Positions 6,763 through 14,126 of a stretch of 15,588 bases of DNA are shown here, in pieces (within the stretch, counting starts at the first letter, position 1; the number at the start of each line of letters is the position of its first letter). A program made the position numbers and the translations under genes. The DNA is from Treponema sp. GTDB taxonomy: Bacteria > Spirochaetota > Spirochaetia > Treponematales > UBA12059. The notes under the pieces were generated by a model. That model searched no databases. It worked only from the letters and a program-made list of their open reading frames with translations, and was not told where the DNA came from. The DNA is taken from contig JAAYUR010000178.1 of NCBI GenBank assembly GCA_012517645.1, forward strand, positions 1 through 15,588, given 5' to 3'.

Positions 6763-7666
6763 ATGGGTCTACTGGACAAGGCATCCCGAAGGAACTTCAA
6801 ACCCGCCCCGGCCCGGGGCGGAGGGCTTCTGGAAAAGGCATCCCGGACGAGATCCTCTCCGGGTACGGAAAAAAAAACAAGTAATCCCTGATACCGACAC
6901 GGTATTGGGCGATATCCTGGCGGAATGCCTCGCGGCTCCGGCGGATTATTTCCTTCCGGTCCGCATCCTGCGGATCCTTAGAGATCGCGCCCGATTCCCT
7001 GGTCTTCGCATCACCCTGGAACCGTCCCCGGCTTCGGATGCTCCGGATTCGGGGCGGAGAGTCTTCGCCTCCACCCCGGATGCGCCCGACGATTCCACCC
7101 AAAGCTCCTGCCGCCTGGGTTCCCACTATAGGCTCGATGTCCTGGGGGTCTCCGGAGAGGACCGGACGCTTTCCCTTCTGGGGGCATCCCTGGCCTCCCG
7201 TCTGGCATCCTCTCGACCTTCCTGCCTGAGCCGGGAGCTTCCGCCCGAGCGGTCCCCGGCGGACCTCGCCCGGACCCTCTCGGCGCGCTTCGCGGATTCC
7301 CAGACGGCCTATGCCACCCTCTGCGTCCTGGATCCCCGGCCTTTTTTGCATGCCGCGGCCGAGGCCTTTCCGGAGATCAACCCCGAATGTCTTGAGGAAG
7401 ATCTTGCGCGCTGTCTCTCCGCCTATTTCGAGGCCTCGGGAGGCTTGTTCCTCTGCGACACGGGTGCCCTGATCGCCCTCTGCTGCGGGTCCCGCCCCGT
7501 GGATACCGAGTTGCTTCAGAGTCAGGCGGCCAAATATATCCGCAGATTCCTGTCCGCGGCTGTGGATTCGCCGATCCGTATCCAACGGTCCCGCACCTTC
7601 GAAGTTCTCCGGCCGGAAGACATGGAAAGCTTCCTCGCCGAATGTTTCGAAGAACCCGGCTCCTGA
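6763..7666 (+). CDS. Hypothetical protein of the Maf operon, reading frame broken at an A9 tract
   Basis: ATG 6763 is 3 bp after the previous stop. It reads MGLLDKASRRNFKPAPARGG and so on, with two copies of a GLL(D/E)KASR motif, then meets a stop at 6889-6891 after 42 residues. The frame one base further is open through 6878-7666 and has clear coding character (QVIPDTDTVLGDILAECL onward). The two join if one base is lost in the A9 run at 6869-6877, giving about 300 residues. The C-terminal part (about 185-300) alternates strands and helices (YATLCVLDPRPF, then GGLFLCDTGALIALCCGS) in a way that recalls a degenerate GGDEF-like fold without its catalytic residues; this is a weak idea. The best alternative start in the second frame, TTG 6905, has no ribosome site. 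The protein may arise by slippage, be off in this isolate, or be intact with a sequencing error. Confidence 0.7.
6869..6877 (+). repeat. A9 homopolymer at a frame junction
   Basis: Nine consecutive A's are the longest A run in this GC-rich window. They lie exactly where coding switches from the frame of ATG 6763 to the frame one base further. A transcript or template with 8 or 11 A's would encode one continuous protein. The tract encodes Glu-Lys-Lys, where AAG, preferred elsewhere in the window, would have avoided the run. Confidence 0.9.
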
Positions 7667-7688
7667 GCCCGGGGACTATCCAGGCTCG

Positions 7689-9218
7689 ATGACGGGTACA
7701 TCCGGTTCGATACGCCTTCATTCCCGCTCCGATCCCTCCGGCGAGGCCGCTCGCTTCCTGGCCGAGAGCCTGGGCGAGCGCAGGCCTTCCTGTCTACTCG
7801 TCCTGGGGGGCGGGGAGGAATGGATATGCGAGGCCGCCCGGTCCAGGCTTCCGGGTTCCCTGATCATCTCGATCCAGTTCGATTCGAGGTTCCGGGGCGT
7901 GGAGAGACCCGGCGCGGATGTCCGTTGGTATCCGGACACCGACGCGCCGCTCTACGATGTCCTGGCGCGGCACGTACCCGGACGGATGGACGGTGGGGCT
8001 GCGGTGGTCACGTGGAAACCCTCGGAGAGGGCTTTCCCGGACGCAGCGGCCGCCGTGACCCGGGTACTCCGGAGGGCACTGGAAGACTTCTCCTCCGACG
8101 GGGCCACCGTCCGCTTCTGGTCCCGTCGTTGGCTGGTCAACGGGCTTCGCACGTTTCTGGCCGCCGAACGGTACTGCAGGATTCGGCCCGATCCCGTTCC
8201 CGTCGTAGTGGCGGCCGCGGGACCCAGTCTGGAGAACGCCCTGGAGGAGCTCCAGCCCTACCGCGGCCGATTCCGTCTATGGACTCTGGCCTCTGCGGCC
8301 GCCGCCTGTCTGCGCCGGGCTTGGACTCCGGACCTGGTCATCAGTACGGATCCGGGTTTCTGGGCGGACCGGCACTTCGACGCGGTTCTACGCTCCGGAG
8401 TCATGGACAGAATTCCCATGGCTGTCCCGATCACGGCCCGCATCCCCATACCGGTCGCCGAAGGCTGCTCCCTGGCCCTCCTGACTCTCCCGGAGGAACC
8501 GGAAAACGACCTGATCGCGGCTGCCGGGCTTCCGGCCTTTCCGGCCGCCGCCCGGGGCACCTCCGCGGCGGATAGCCTTGCCCTGGCCGGAGAGATCAGT
8601 AAAGCCCCCGTCCTGGTCGCGGGTCTCGACATGGCGGCCCGGGACCTCCGTTCCCACTGCCGGCCCTACGGCTTCGATGCCCATATCCTGGCTCCGGAGC
8701 GCAGGCTCGCTCCCGGCCTATCCCTGCTCTGGGAACGGGAGACAGCCTCGTTCCCGGTTCGCATGGGAGCCTGGCGCCGCGGGAGAGCCTTCGATCTCTA
8801 CGCCCAGGGCATATACCGCCCGGCTGCGGGACCCGTCCTTCGCCTCCTGCCCTCCCCGGTTCCCGTACCGGGAACGATTTCCCTGGATCCCGGGGATCTA
8901 GACTCCCTGTTGCCCCGGACCCCTTCCGAACCCTGTCCGGTACCGGAAACGACCCCCGCTCCCGAGCGCCCTCGTCGGCTCGCCCTTGTCAAGGAAGCCC
9001 TTGAAGCCTGGGGCATCGAGATTGAATCCGCCTTGGCGGGGAAGCCGAACCCGCCATTGCCCTACCGCACCCGCCGCCTTCTATACGCCTTGGGCGGGTC
9101 GGAAGCCGCCGCATACCTGGCCGCGACTTCCCGGGGAATCCTGGATGAATCCGCCGCGTCCCGCGCCCGGACGGCTGTACGACGCTCGCTCGAAGAGCTT
9201 CGGGAGCTGGTAGGATGA
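7689..9218 (+). CDS. DUF115/MAF_flag10 motility-accessory glycosyltransferase-like protein (first of pair)
   Basis: It has 509 residues. Maf proteins transfer nonulosonic-acid or related sugars to flagellin in the cytoplasm. The N-terminal part (about 20-70) has a Rossmann-like CLLVLGGGEEW segment. The DUF115 core starts at VVVAAAGPSLENALEELQPY (about 172-191), where the GPSL loop is the family hallmark. It continues through WTPDLVISTDPGFWADRHF (about 215-233) and VLVAGLDMAARD (about 307-318). The region after residue 390 is Pro-rich and then helical. The ATG at 7689 lies 22 bp after the previous stop, and its last codons overlap the next gene by 4 bp (ATGA). It is shorter than its neighbour, and its N-terminal domain is less like the standard Maf one. 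This suggests a paralogue with a different acceptor, or a partner subunit. The role in flagellin modification rests on homology. Confidence 0.8.
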   Translation: MTGTSGSIRLHSRSDPSGEAARFLAESLGERRPSCLLVLGGGEEWICEAARSRLPGSLIISIQFDSRFRGVERPGADVRWYPDTDAPLYDVLARHVPGRMDGGAAVVTWKPSERAFPDAAAAVTRVLRRALEDFSSDGATVRFWSRRWLVNGLRTFLAAERYCRIRPDPVPVVVAAAGPSLENALEELQPYRGRFRLWTLASAAAACLRRAWTPDLVISTDPGFWADRHFDAVLRSGVMDRIPMAVPITARIPIPVAEGCSLALLTLPEEPENDLIAAAGLPAFPAAARGTSAADSLALAGEISKAPVLVAGLDMAARDLRSHCRPYGFDAHILAPERRLAPGLSLLWERETASFPVRMGAWRRGRAFDLYAQGIYRPAAGPVLRLLPSPVPVPGTISLDPGDLDSLLPRTPSEPCPVPETTPAPERPRRLALVKEALEAWGIEIESALAGKPNPPLPYRTRRLLYALGGSEAAAYLAATSRGILDESAASRARTAVRRSLEELRELVG

Positions 9219-10924
9219 ACGGCATTCTGCAGCGGAACCTCCTGGCCCTGTCCGCGACGGACCCGGACCTGGCGGCCCGAATTTCCAAGGCAACCCCGGA
9301 TCCTAAGCTGAGGGCGGAACCCTCGAGGACCGGGTTGCCGATCCCGATCCTGCGCGGCCCTTCCGGGGATCTGGCCCTGCACTCCCGGATGGATCCCCTG
9401 CGGGAGGCGGAGCGCCTTGCCGCGGCATATCCCTCCGGAGGCTTCATCGTGTACCTGGGACTGGGTGCCGGGTACGGTATCCGCGCTCTCCTGGATAGGC
9501 CGACGACGGGGGGAGTCCTGGTGGTCGAATATTCCCTGGACCTGCTCCGGGCCATCCTGGAACAGTTCGATCTGGCCCCCGTGCTCTCGGATCGAAGGGT
9601 ACGGTTATTGGCGGATCCGGACGAGCCCACCCTCGAACGGGCCATTTTCGAAGCCTATATCCCCATCCTTGCCGGGGACCTCTCGACGGTTCCCCTCCGG
9701 GCCCGGGTGGACGCGGATCCCGGAAGGTTTTCCGAGGCCGTGGACGCGGTGCGCAGAGTCATCTCCCGGGTGTCCGACGACTACAGCGTGCAAGCCTTTT
9801 TCGGCCGAAGGTGGTTCTCCAACACGGTCCGCAACCTGTACGCCGCGGAGCGGCCCGTCCGCCCCTTGACGCCCGTCCGGGAAGCGATCGTTACCGCCGC
9901 GGGTCCTTCCTTGGACGAGCTTGCCCCGGAGCTCGGACAGGTGCGAAGAGGCCGATTCCTTATCGCCACGGACACGAGCATGGGGGCCTTGCTGGCCCGG
10001 GGTATCGTCCCGGACGCGGTGGTTTCCATCGATTGCCAGCATATTTCCTACTATCATTTTTTGACCCCCGTTCCCGGGGAGATCCCCTTGATCCTGGACT
10101 TGGCTTCCCCCCCCTCGGTGGCGCGCCGGGCCCGGCGGGTCCACTTCTTCTCCTCCGGGCACCCCTTCTGCCGCTATGTCTCCTCCCATTTCCGCCCCTT
10201 CCCTTCCCTGGACACTTCCGGAGGAAACGTGACCCATGCGGCCGTATCCCTGGCGGATACCCTGGGGGCCCGGAGGATATTCCTCTATGGCGCGGATTTT
10301 TCCTATCCCCGGGGCGCCAGCTACGCCCGCGGAACCTACATCCATCGGTATTTCCGTCTGCGCGCCGGACGCACGAGTCCCCAGGAAAGTCTCTTCTCGG
10401 CCTTTCTGTACCGGAATCTCCAGGTTGACCGGGAAACCGACCCGGACGGGACCTTCCGGTACGTAACAAAGCCCCTCCAAGCCTATCGCCGAAGACTGGA
10501 AGCCTTCGCGGCCGGCCTATCCGGCCAGTTGGTGCCCGTGCGTGGAAGCGGGGTGGATATCCGGGTGCCCATACGGACCTTCGATCCCTCCGGATCCGGC
10601 CGAGGGCTTGCGGTATTCGCCCCGGGCAAGGCAACCTGCACGGCCCGGGAGTTCCTGGAGTCCTACCGGGACGGGCTGAGGGGTCTGCCGGAACTGACGG
10701 CGCCCTCCCTCCGGACCCTTAGGAGTCTTTCCCCGGAACAGCAGGACCTCTGGACGACCCTCCTGCCCGCGGCGGCGGCACTCCGCAAGGATCTTGGAAA
10801 CCTGCAGATCCCGCCCTCGGAGCTCATGGAACGGATCCGCGCCTGGACCCTGGAAGTCGTTTCGGCCGAATTGGAAGCGGGCCCTAAGGCCCCGATGGAG
10901 AGCTTCACCATCACTCGAACCTAA
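9215..10924 (+). CDS. Motility-accessory factor (Maf) glycosyltransferase, DUF115 family (second of pair)
   Basis: It has 569 residues and starts at ATG 9215 within the ATGA overlap, so it is translationally coupled to the first Maf gene. The N-terminal Maf domain contains GGFIVYLGLGAGYGIRALLD (about 74-93) and VLVVEYSLDLLRAIL. The DUF115 core contains EAIVTAAGPSLDELAPEL (about 221-238), LIATDTSMGALLARGIVPDA with VVSIDCQ, and the late FLYGADFSYPRG (about 356-367) typical of Maf enzymes. A Treponema denticola Maf protein has been linked to glycosylation of FlaB flagellins, so periplasmic-flagellum filament modification is the likely job. The nucleotide-sugar is unknown, and no nonulosonic acid synthesis genes lie in this window. 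The stop overlaps the convergent lipoprotein gene by 14 bp. Confidence 0.88.
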   Translation: MNGILQRNLLALSATDPDLAARISKATPDPKLRAEPSRTGLPIPILRGPSGDLALHSRMDPLREAERLAAAYPSGGFIVYLGLGAGYGIRALLDRPTTGGVLVVEYSLDLLRAILEQFDLAPVLSDRRVRLLADPDEPTLERAIFEAYIPILAGDLSTVPLRARVDADPGRFSEAVDAVRRVISRVSDDYSVQAFFGRRWFSNTVRNLYAAERPVRPLTPVREAIVTAAGPSLDELAPELGQVRRGRFLIATDTSMGALLARGIVPDAVVSIDCQHISYYHFLTPVPGEIPLILDLASPPSVARRARRVHFFSSGHPFCRYVSSHFRPFPSLDTSGGNVTHAAVSLADTLGARRIFLYGADFSYPRGASYARGTYIHRYFRLRAGRTSPQESLFSAFLYRNLQVDRETDPDGTFRYVTKPLQAYRRRLEAFAAGLSGQLVPVRGSGVDIRVPIRTFDPSGSGRGLAVFAPGKATCTAREFLESYRDGLRGLPELTAPSLRTLRSLSPEQQDLWTTLLPAAAALRKDLGNLQIPPSELMERIRAWTLEVVSAELEAGPKAPMESFTITRT

Positions 10925-12539
10925 GCCTCCGAAAGGAACCTGCCCGGAAGCCGTGCGTGGCCCGAAGGTAGGCTTCCAGGGCCTGGGCCTTGGCCTTGAA
11001 CCCCGGAAGGGCCGCCTCCAGGTCCGCCCGGACGGACTCCGCCCGATCCGGGTAGGATTTTGCCAGCCTCGCGTAGGCCACGTCCTTTAGCCAGGATTCC
11101 AGCCGGGATAGGGACTGCTGAACCAGGTAAGCCTGCAGCTCGTTGTAGGACAGATAGGCGTCCCCGGGGTCGTAGTCCCGGTTCGATAGGAACAGGTTCC
11201 AGAAACGCCGTTCCTCGGGCCCCTGGGCGGACCACAGGGAGCGGGCGAGGTTCCGGTAGGACTCGTCCAGGAAGAAGAGGGCATGGGACGCTTCGTGGGT
11301 TAGGAACAAGTCCCGTAAGTAGGTGGTCGACTCCCGGGATATGGAAATGAGCACGCCCTTGCCGGGTTTGAAGCGATTCCCCTCCCGGACGAGGACGCCC
11401 TCCCGCTCCAGGATCCCCCGCAGGTCGAGTTCCTCGGGGGCGAGAGAAAAGGAGGTCCGCTCGGCCTTGTCGAAAAAGGCGGCCAGATCCTCGGCCCGGT
11501 AATCGTGGGCGTTCCAACCGTGGAGCCCGGCTATCTCAGGATCCGTCGCAAGGCGGCCCCGGAAGCCCTCCTTTTCCACGAAGAAGGCCAGACGCTTCAG
11601 GTAGGCGTCCTGCACGGCGTAATCCCGGAAGTCGAAGACCAGGCACTCCGGAACGGCGCTCCATCGGTAGAGCCGGTAGGGCACGGGGTCCTCCGACGCC
11701 GGCAAGGCAAGGATGACCGCCAAATCCAGGGCAAGGGGGCCTCGAAGTTCCGACCCCGGCAGGACGGCGACTGATCGGAGGGCGTCCGCCCCCGGAGCCT
11801 CCACGGACACCGCGCCGAATCCTCCCAGGGCGCTCAGGGGCAGCAGGGTGAGGTTCCCGGATGTCCGTTCCAGGCTCGCGGTACGCCCCCCCTCCACGCG
11901 GACCCGCAGGGAAGAAGAGGCCGTGTCGATCCGGACCACGGGGTCCTCACCGGGACCGTAGGGATGTTCTAGGCGGATCGTCTCGGTTCCCGATGAATCC
12001 CGCGTCAGGCCGGCGCCCCGGGAAAACCGGGCGCCGTCGGACAGGCGCTCGAATCCCGCGTGCCGGGGCGTCAGGCCCAGGGCCAGGACCCTCAGGGCGG
12101 ATCCCGAGGCCCCCGCGGCTTGACCTTCGGGCAGGACGGAGAAGCGGAAGGACGAGAGGCTTGCCGATTCGGGCAGGGGCAGGATCCAGCGTATTATCCC
12201 GGGTCCCTTGGGAAGGTCCGCTGAAACCAGGGACTCCGCCCGGCGGCCCTCCGGAAAGACCTCAACCCGGGCGGAGCCGGAAAGCTCGTACTCGATCTCC
12301 AGGGCGGAACGGGCGCCGACCACCCGGACCGGAGTCGTCAGGGAATACCGTACGGAGGCGGGCCCCGCGCCCCCGATCCCGGTTCCCGATCCCGATGAGG
12401 GGCGCAGGTCCTGGACGAGACCATGGGAGGCTCCATCCTCGCCCTTGAAGGGAAAGGGCGCCGAGGGCGGGGGAGCGCACGCGGAGAGCAGAACCCCCAG
12501 GAAGAGAAGCCCTGCAGCGGAGAAAGAGGGACGCCTCAT
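10911..12539 (-). CDS. Lipoprotein with HExxH motif, putative zinc metallopeptidase
   Basis: It has 542 residues with a clear lipoprotein signal (LLSAC, Cys21). A long N-terminal half (about 25-280) is beta-rich and Gly/Ser-rich and may be one or two sandwich domains. The C-terminal half is helical and carries LTHEASHALFFLDESYR with His415, Glu416 and His419 as an HExxH zinc site. YLSYNELQAYLVQQ follows, where Glu467 is a good third ligand, the arrangement seen in gluzincin-type peptidases. Nothing else identifies a known peptidase family. The gene starts 3 bp after the stop of the upstream minus-strand gene, so the two form an operon. Its product should sit on a membrane facing the periplasm or cell surface. 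The substrate is unknown. The lipoprotein call is strong; peptidase activity is inferred from the motif. Confidence 0.85.
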   Translation of the reverse strand: MRRPSFSAAGLLFLGVLLSACAPPPSAPFPFKGEDGASHGLVQDLRPSSGSGTGIGGAGPASVRYSLTTPVRVVGARSALEIEYELSGSARVEVFPEGRRAESLVSADLPKGPGIIRWILPLPESASLSSFRFSVLPEGQAAGASGSALRVLALGLTPRHAGFERLSDGARFSRGAGLTRDSSGTETIRLEHPYGPGEDPVVRIDTASSSLRVRVEGGRTASLERTSGNLTLLPLSALGGFGAVSVEAPGADALRSVAVLPGSELRGPLALDLAVILALPASEDPVPYRLYRWSAVPECLVFDFRDYAVQDAYLKRLAFFVEKEGFRGRLATDPEIAGLHGWNAHDYRAEDLAAFFDKAERTSFSLAPEELDLRGILEREGVLVREGNRFKPGKGVLISISRESTTYLRDLFLTHEASHALFFLDESYRNLARSLWSAQGPEERRFWNLFLSNRDYDPGDAYLSYNELQAYLVQQSLSRLESWLKDVAYARLAKSYPDRAESVRADLEAALPGFKAKAQALEAYLRATHGFRAGSFRRLRFE

Positions 12540-12542
12540 GCT

Positions 12543-13310
12543 TTAGAGGGAAAAGATGCTAAGGGTAAGAAGCTGGGCGATCTGGAACTTGCGGGAGGGT
12601 GACATCTCCCCGTCGACCCGGAGTAGAGAGTCCCAGCGGCCCCAGAAATCCTCGGGCAGGACGGGAAGGTCCCGCAGCTGCTCCGCGATGTTTCTATGGG
12701 AGGGCTCGAACCGGCGGTTGACCATGAACAAGGCGGCGGCGGCGTACTTCATGAAACCGCCTAAGGAGATTGTATAAAAGAAGCCGTCCTCCCGAAGAGC
12801 CGCGGCGCCCAGGTCGGAAAGGTAATGCTCCATCTTGGACTGGAAGGTGGCGCGGAGCCCTTTCCAGAAGGAATCCGGGAATTCCTGGATCCGCCTGCGC
12901 ACATCCGCTATCCATCCGGACTTGTCGTATAGGACGGAACCCCGTTCCAGGCGGTAGAACATGTAGGTCCCCGAACCCTTGAAGACCCACAGTAGATCGT
13001 ATTTCCGTTGCAGGATATCTTCCAGAAAATCCAGGCTCTTGTACTCGACCCGAACGGGAAGCTCTTCCAGGAAGAACCGGTCCTTCTTCTGGGACTCCGA
13101 AGTCTCGAAGGCTCCCGGATCTCCGAAGGCTGCGCGGCGTTCCTGGGATTCCGGGATATCCCCCTTGTAGTAGACGTCCACGACCAGGGCGAAGTACGGA
13201 TCCAAGATGTCCTGGTCCGACGCCTCCCCCAGGACAACCGCCTCGACACCTTCCCATAGCTTGATCGCGGAAACCAGCGTATCCGCCAAGCGTTCAACTT
13301 TTCGGCGCAT
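12543..13310 (-). CDS. Nucleotidyltransferase-fold-like hypothetical protein
   Basis: It has 255 residues, ATG at 13310 preceded by AAGGA and further purines. Residues 20-50 (VEAVVLGEASDQDILDPYF, then ALVVDVYYKG) have the shape of the polymerase-beta nucleotidyltransferase core, with a G-x-x-S loop followed by a strand. The usual D-x-D pair is not present: only Asp45 is seen, then VY. A later strand, VRVEYKSLD (86-94), could supply a third acidic residue. The C-terminal half is helical, and its FMKYAAAALFMVNRRFEPSH segment (186-205) resembles the helical substrate domain of kanamycin nucleotidyltransferase-like or DUF4037 proteins. No signal peptide is present, so it is cytoplasmic. It is co-transcribed with the HExxH lipoprotein. 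The fold call is tentative, and if it is right the active site may be degenerate. Confidence 0.7.
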   Translation of the reverse strand: MRRKVERLADTLVSAIKLWEGVEAVVLGEASDQDILDPYFALVVDVYYKGDIPESQERRAAFGDPGAFETSESQKKDRFFLEELPVRVEYKSLDFLEDILQRKYDLLWVFKGSGTYMFYRLERGSVLYDKSGWIADVRRRIQEFPDSFWKGLRATFQSKMEHYLSDLGAAALREDGFFYTISLGGFMKYAAAALFMVNRRFEPSHRNIAEQLRDLPVLPEDFWGRWDSLLRVDGEMSPSRKFQIAQLLTLSIFSL

Positions 13311-13338
13311 CTCCCCTTCCTTTACCGGTAGCCTGGCT

Positions 13339-13369
13339 TGATACTATCATGGATCGATGCCTTTGGAAA
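13339..13369. promoter_or_regulatory. Near-symmetrical divergent promoter (shared -10 TGATACTATCA)
   Basis: TGATACTATCA (13339-13349) is an inverted repeat around a single base. Rightwards it reads as an extended -10 (TG-A-TACTAT), with no good -35. Leftwards it reads TAGTAT (13341-13346), 17 bp from TTTCCA (13364-13369). The genes at 13310 (minus) and 13357 (plus) are only 46 bp apart, so their promoters must overlap. Rightward transcripts would start within a few bases of ATG 13357. Confidence 0.45.
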
Positions 13370-13890
13370 TATTGAAGGACCCTGAGTACCTGGTCGCCCT
13401 CTTCCCGCCGGGCAATGTGGCGGCGGAACTCCAGGCGCTTAAACGCCCGCTGCTTGGACGCCTGGACGCCGCGAAGCCGCTCCCCTTCCCCTGCGCGGCC
13501 GGCCTCGCCTGGTTCGAGCGCCCCCCGGAGGACCCCGGCCGGCTTGAAGAACTCGCAGCCGGGGCCCCGCGGCTCTACGATCGATACCGGATCCTGGGCG
13601 GAATCCTCTACCTGGGCGCCGAGGACAGCGGGGACGGACCGCCCACCCTACGGGGATCCCCGCTTCTACGCCCGGCGGCCTGGGCGGGCTTTCCCCTGGT
13701 CCGCCTTCCCGAGGCCTCGGAGGGAGCTCCCGACCCGACCTTGGGTCTTCCGCCCCCTCCTAGAGTCGCCTTCCGCACCTTCCTGGCCTTCCTGCTCCGG
13801 ATCCGACGGGGGAACCCCTGGTATTCCGCACAGACATGGGAGGCCGTGCAAGCGGTACGGTACCCCCTCCGGCGGAAAACCCGCGCCTGA
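13357..13890 (+). CDS. Hypothetical protein, 177 residues
   Basis: I do not recognise a family. The protein starts MPLEILKDPEYLVALFPPGN, is rich in Pro, Gly and Arg, and has no signal peptide or membrane helix. The middle has an YRILGGILYLGAED strand-like segment (about 77-90), and the C-terminus has a basic helical stretch (VAFRTFLAFLLRIRRGN, about 136-152). An in-frame stop at 13339-13341 rules out earlier starts, and no ribosome site precedes ATG 13357, so the message may be leaderless. It is divergent from the nucleotidyltransferase-like gene. The codon pattern looks genuine (G or C at most third positions). The function is unknown. Confidence 0.65.
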   Translation: MPLEILKDPEYLVALFPPGNVAAELQALKRPLLGRLDAAKPLPFPCAAGLAWFERPPEDPGRLEELAAGAPRLYDRYRILGGILYLGAEDSGDGPPTLRGSPLLRPAAWAGFPLVRLPEASEGAPDPTLGLPPPPRVAFRTFLAFLLRIRRGNPWYSAQTWEAVQAVRYPLRRKTRA

Positions 13891-14079
13891 CGGTGTATCC
13901 TCCAGGCTGGGTGAATGGTTTTTCCTCCAAAGCCTACGGGGCCTTGGTATGCCGGCAGGACTGGAGCATCCGGGTTGCTCAGGATACCCTGATTCCCCGG
14001 GTCGGGAATACGAAACCTATGCATCTCGTTTACCGAGCGGCTCTTGACGATTCCGTGTTCCAGGCACCATGGCCTCGGC

Positions 14080-14108
14080 TTTTCACGGAACGGCTCCTGT
14101 GATACTAT
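14080..14108 (+). promoter_or_regulatory. Promoter of the barrel protein and lipoprotein genes
   Basis: TTTTCA (14080-14085, 4 of 6), a 17-bp spacer and TACTAT (14103-14108) with an extended TG (14100-14101). The 10-mer TGATACTATC is identical to that in the divergent promoter at 13339. Transcription would start near 14115, a few bases before GGAGG (14118-14122). The rest of the gap 13891-14079 contains no gene, RNA or terminator that I can support. Confidence 0.5.
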
Positions 14109-14126
14109 CCCGCAATCGGAGGAACA

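Noticed and set aside
6905..7666. TTG 6905 as an independent start for the second half of the frameshifted gene
   Set aside because: No ribosome site precedes it. It would also leave the plausible ATG 6763 N-terminus, placed 3 bp after the previous stop, unexplained. I cannot fully exclude it.
9605..10480. A 291-codon minus-strand frame across the second Maf gene
   Set aside because: The plus strand carries the conserved DUF115 core. The antisense product has no coherent fold or ribosome site.
13955..14020. A tRNA-like arrangement (GAGC...GCTC arm with a GG loop)
   Set aside because: There is no T-arm GTTCGA-type sequence, the anticodon stem does not pair well, and no acceptor stem closes it.
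13836..14102. An 88-codon plus-strand frame partly in the gap before the barrel gene
   Set aside because: It starts inside the 177-residue gene in another frame, lacks a ribosome site and shows no protein-like pattern.
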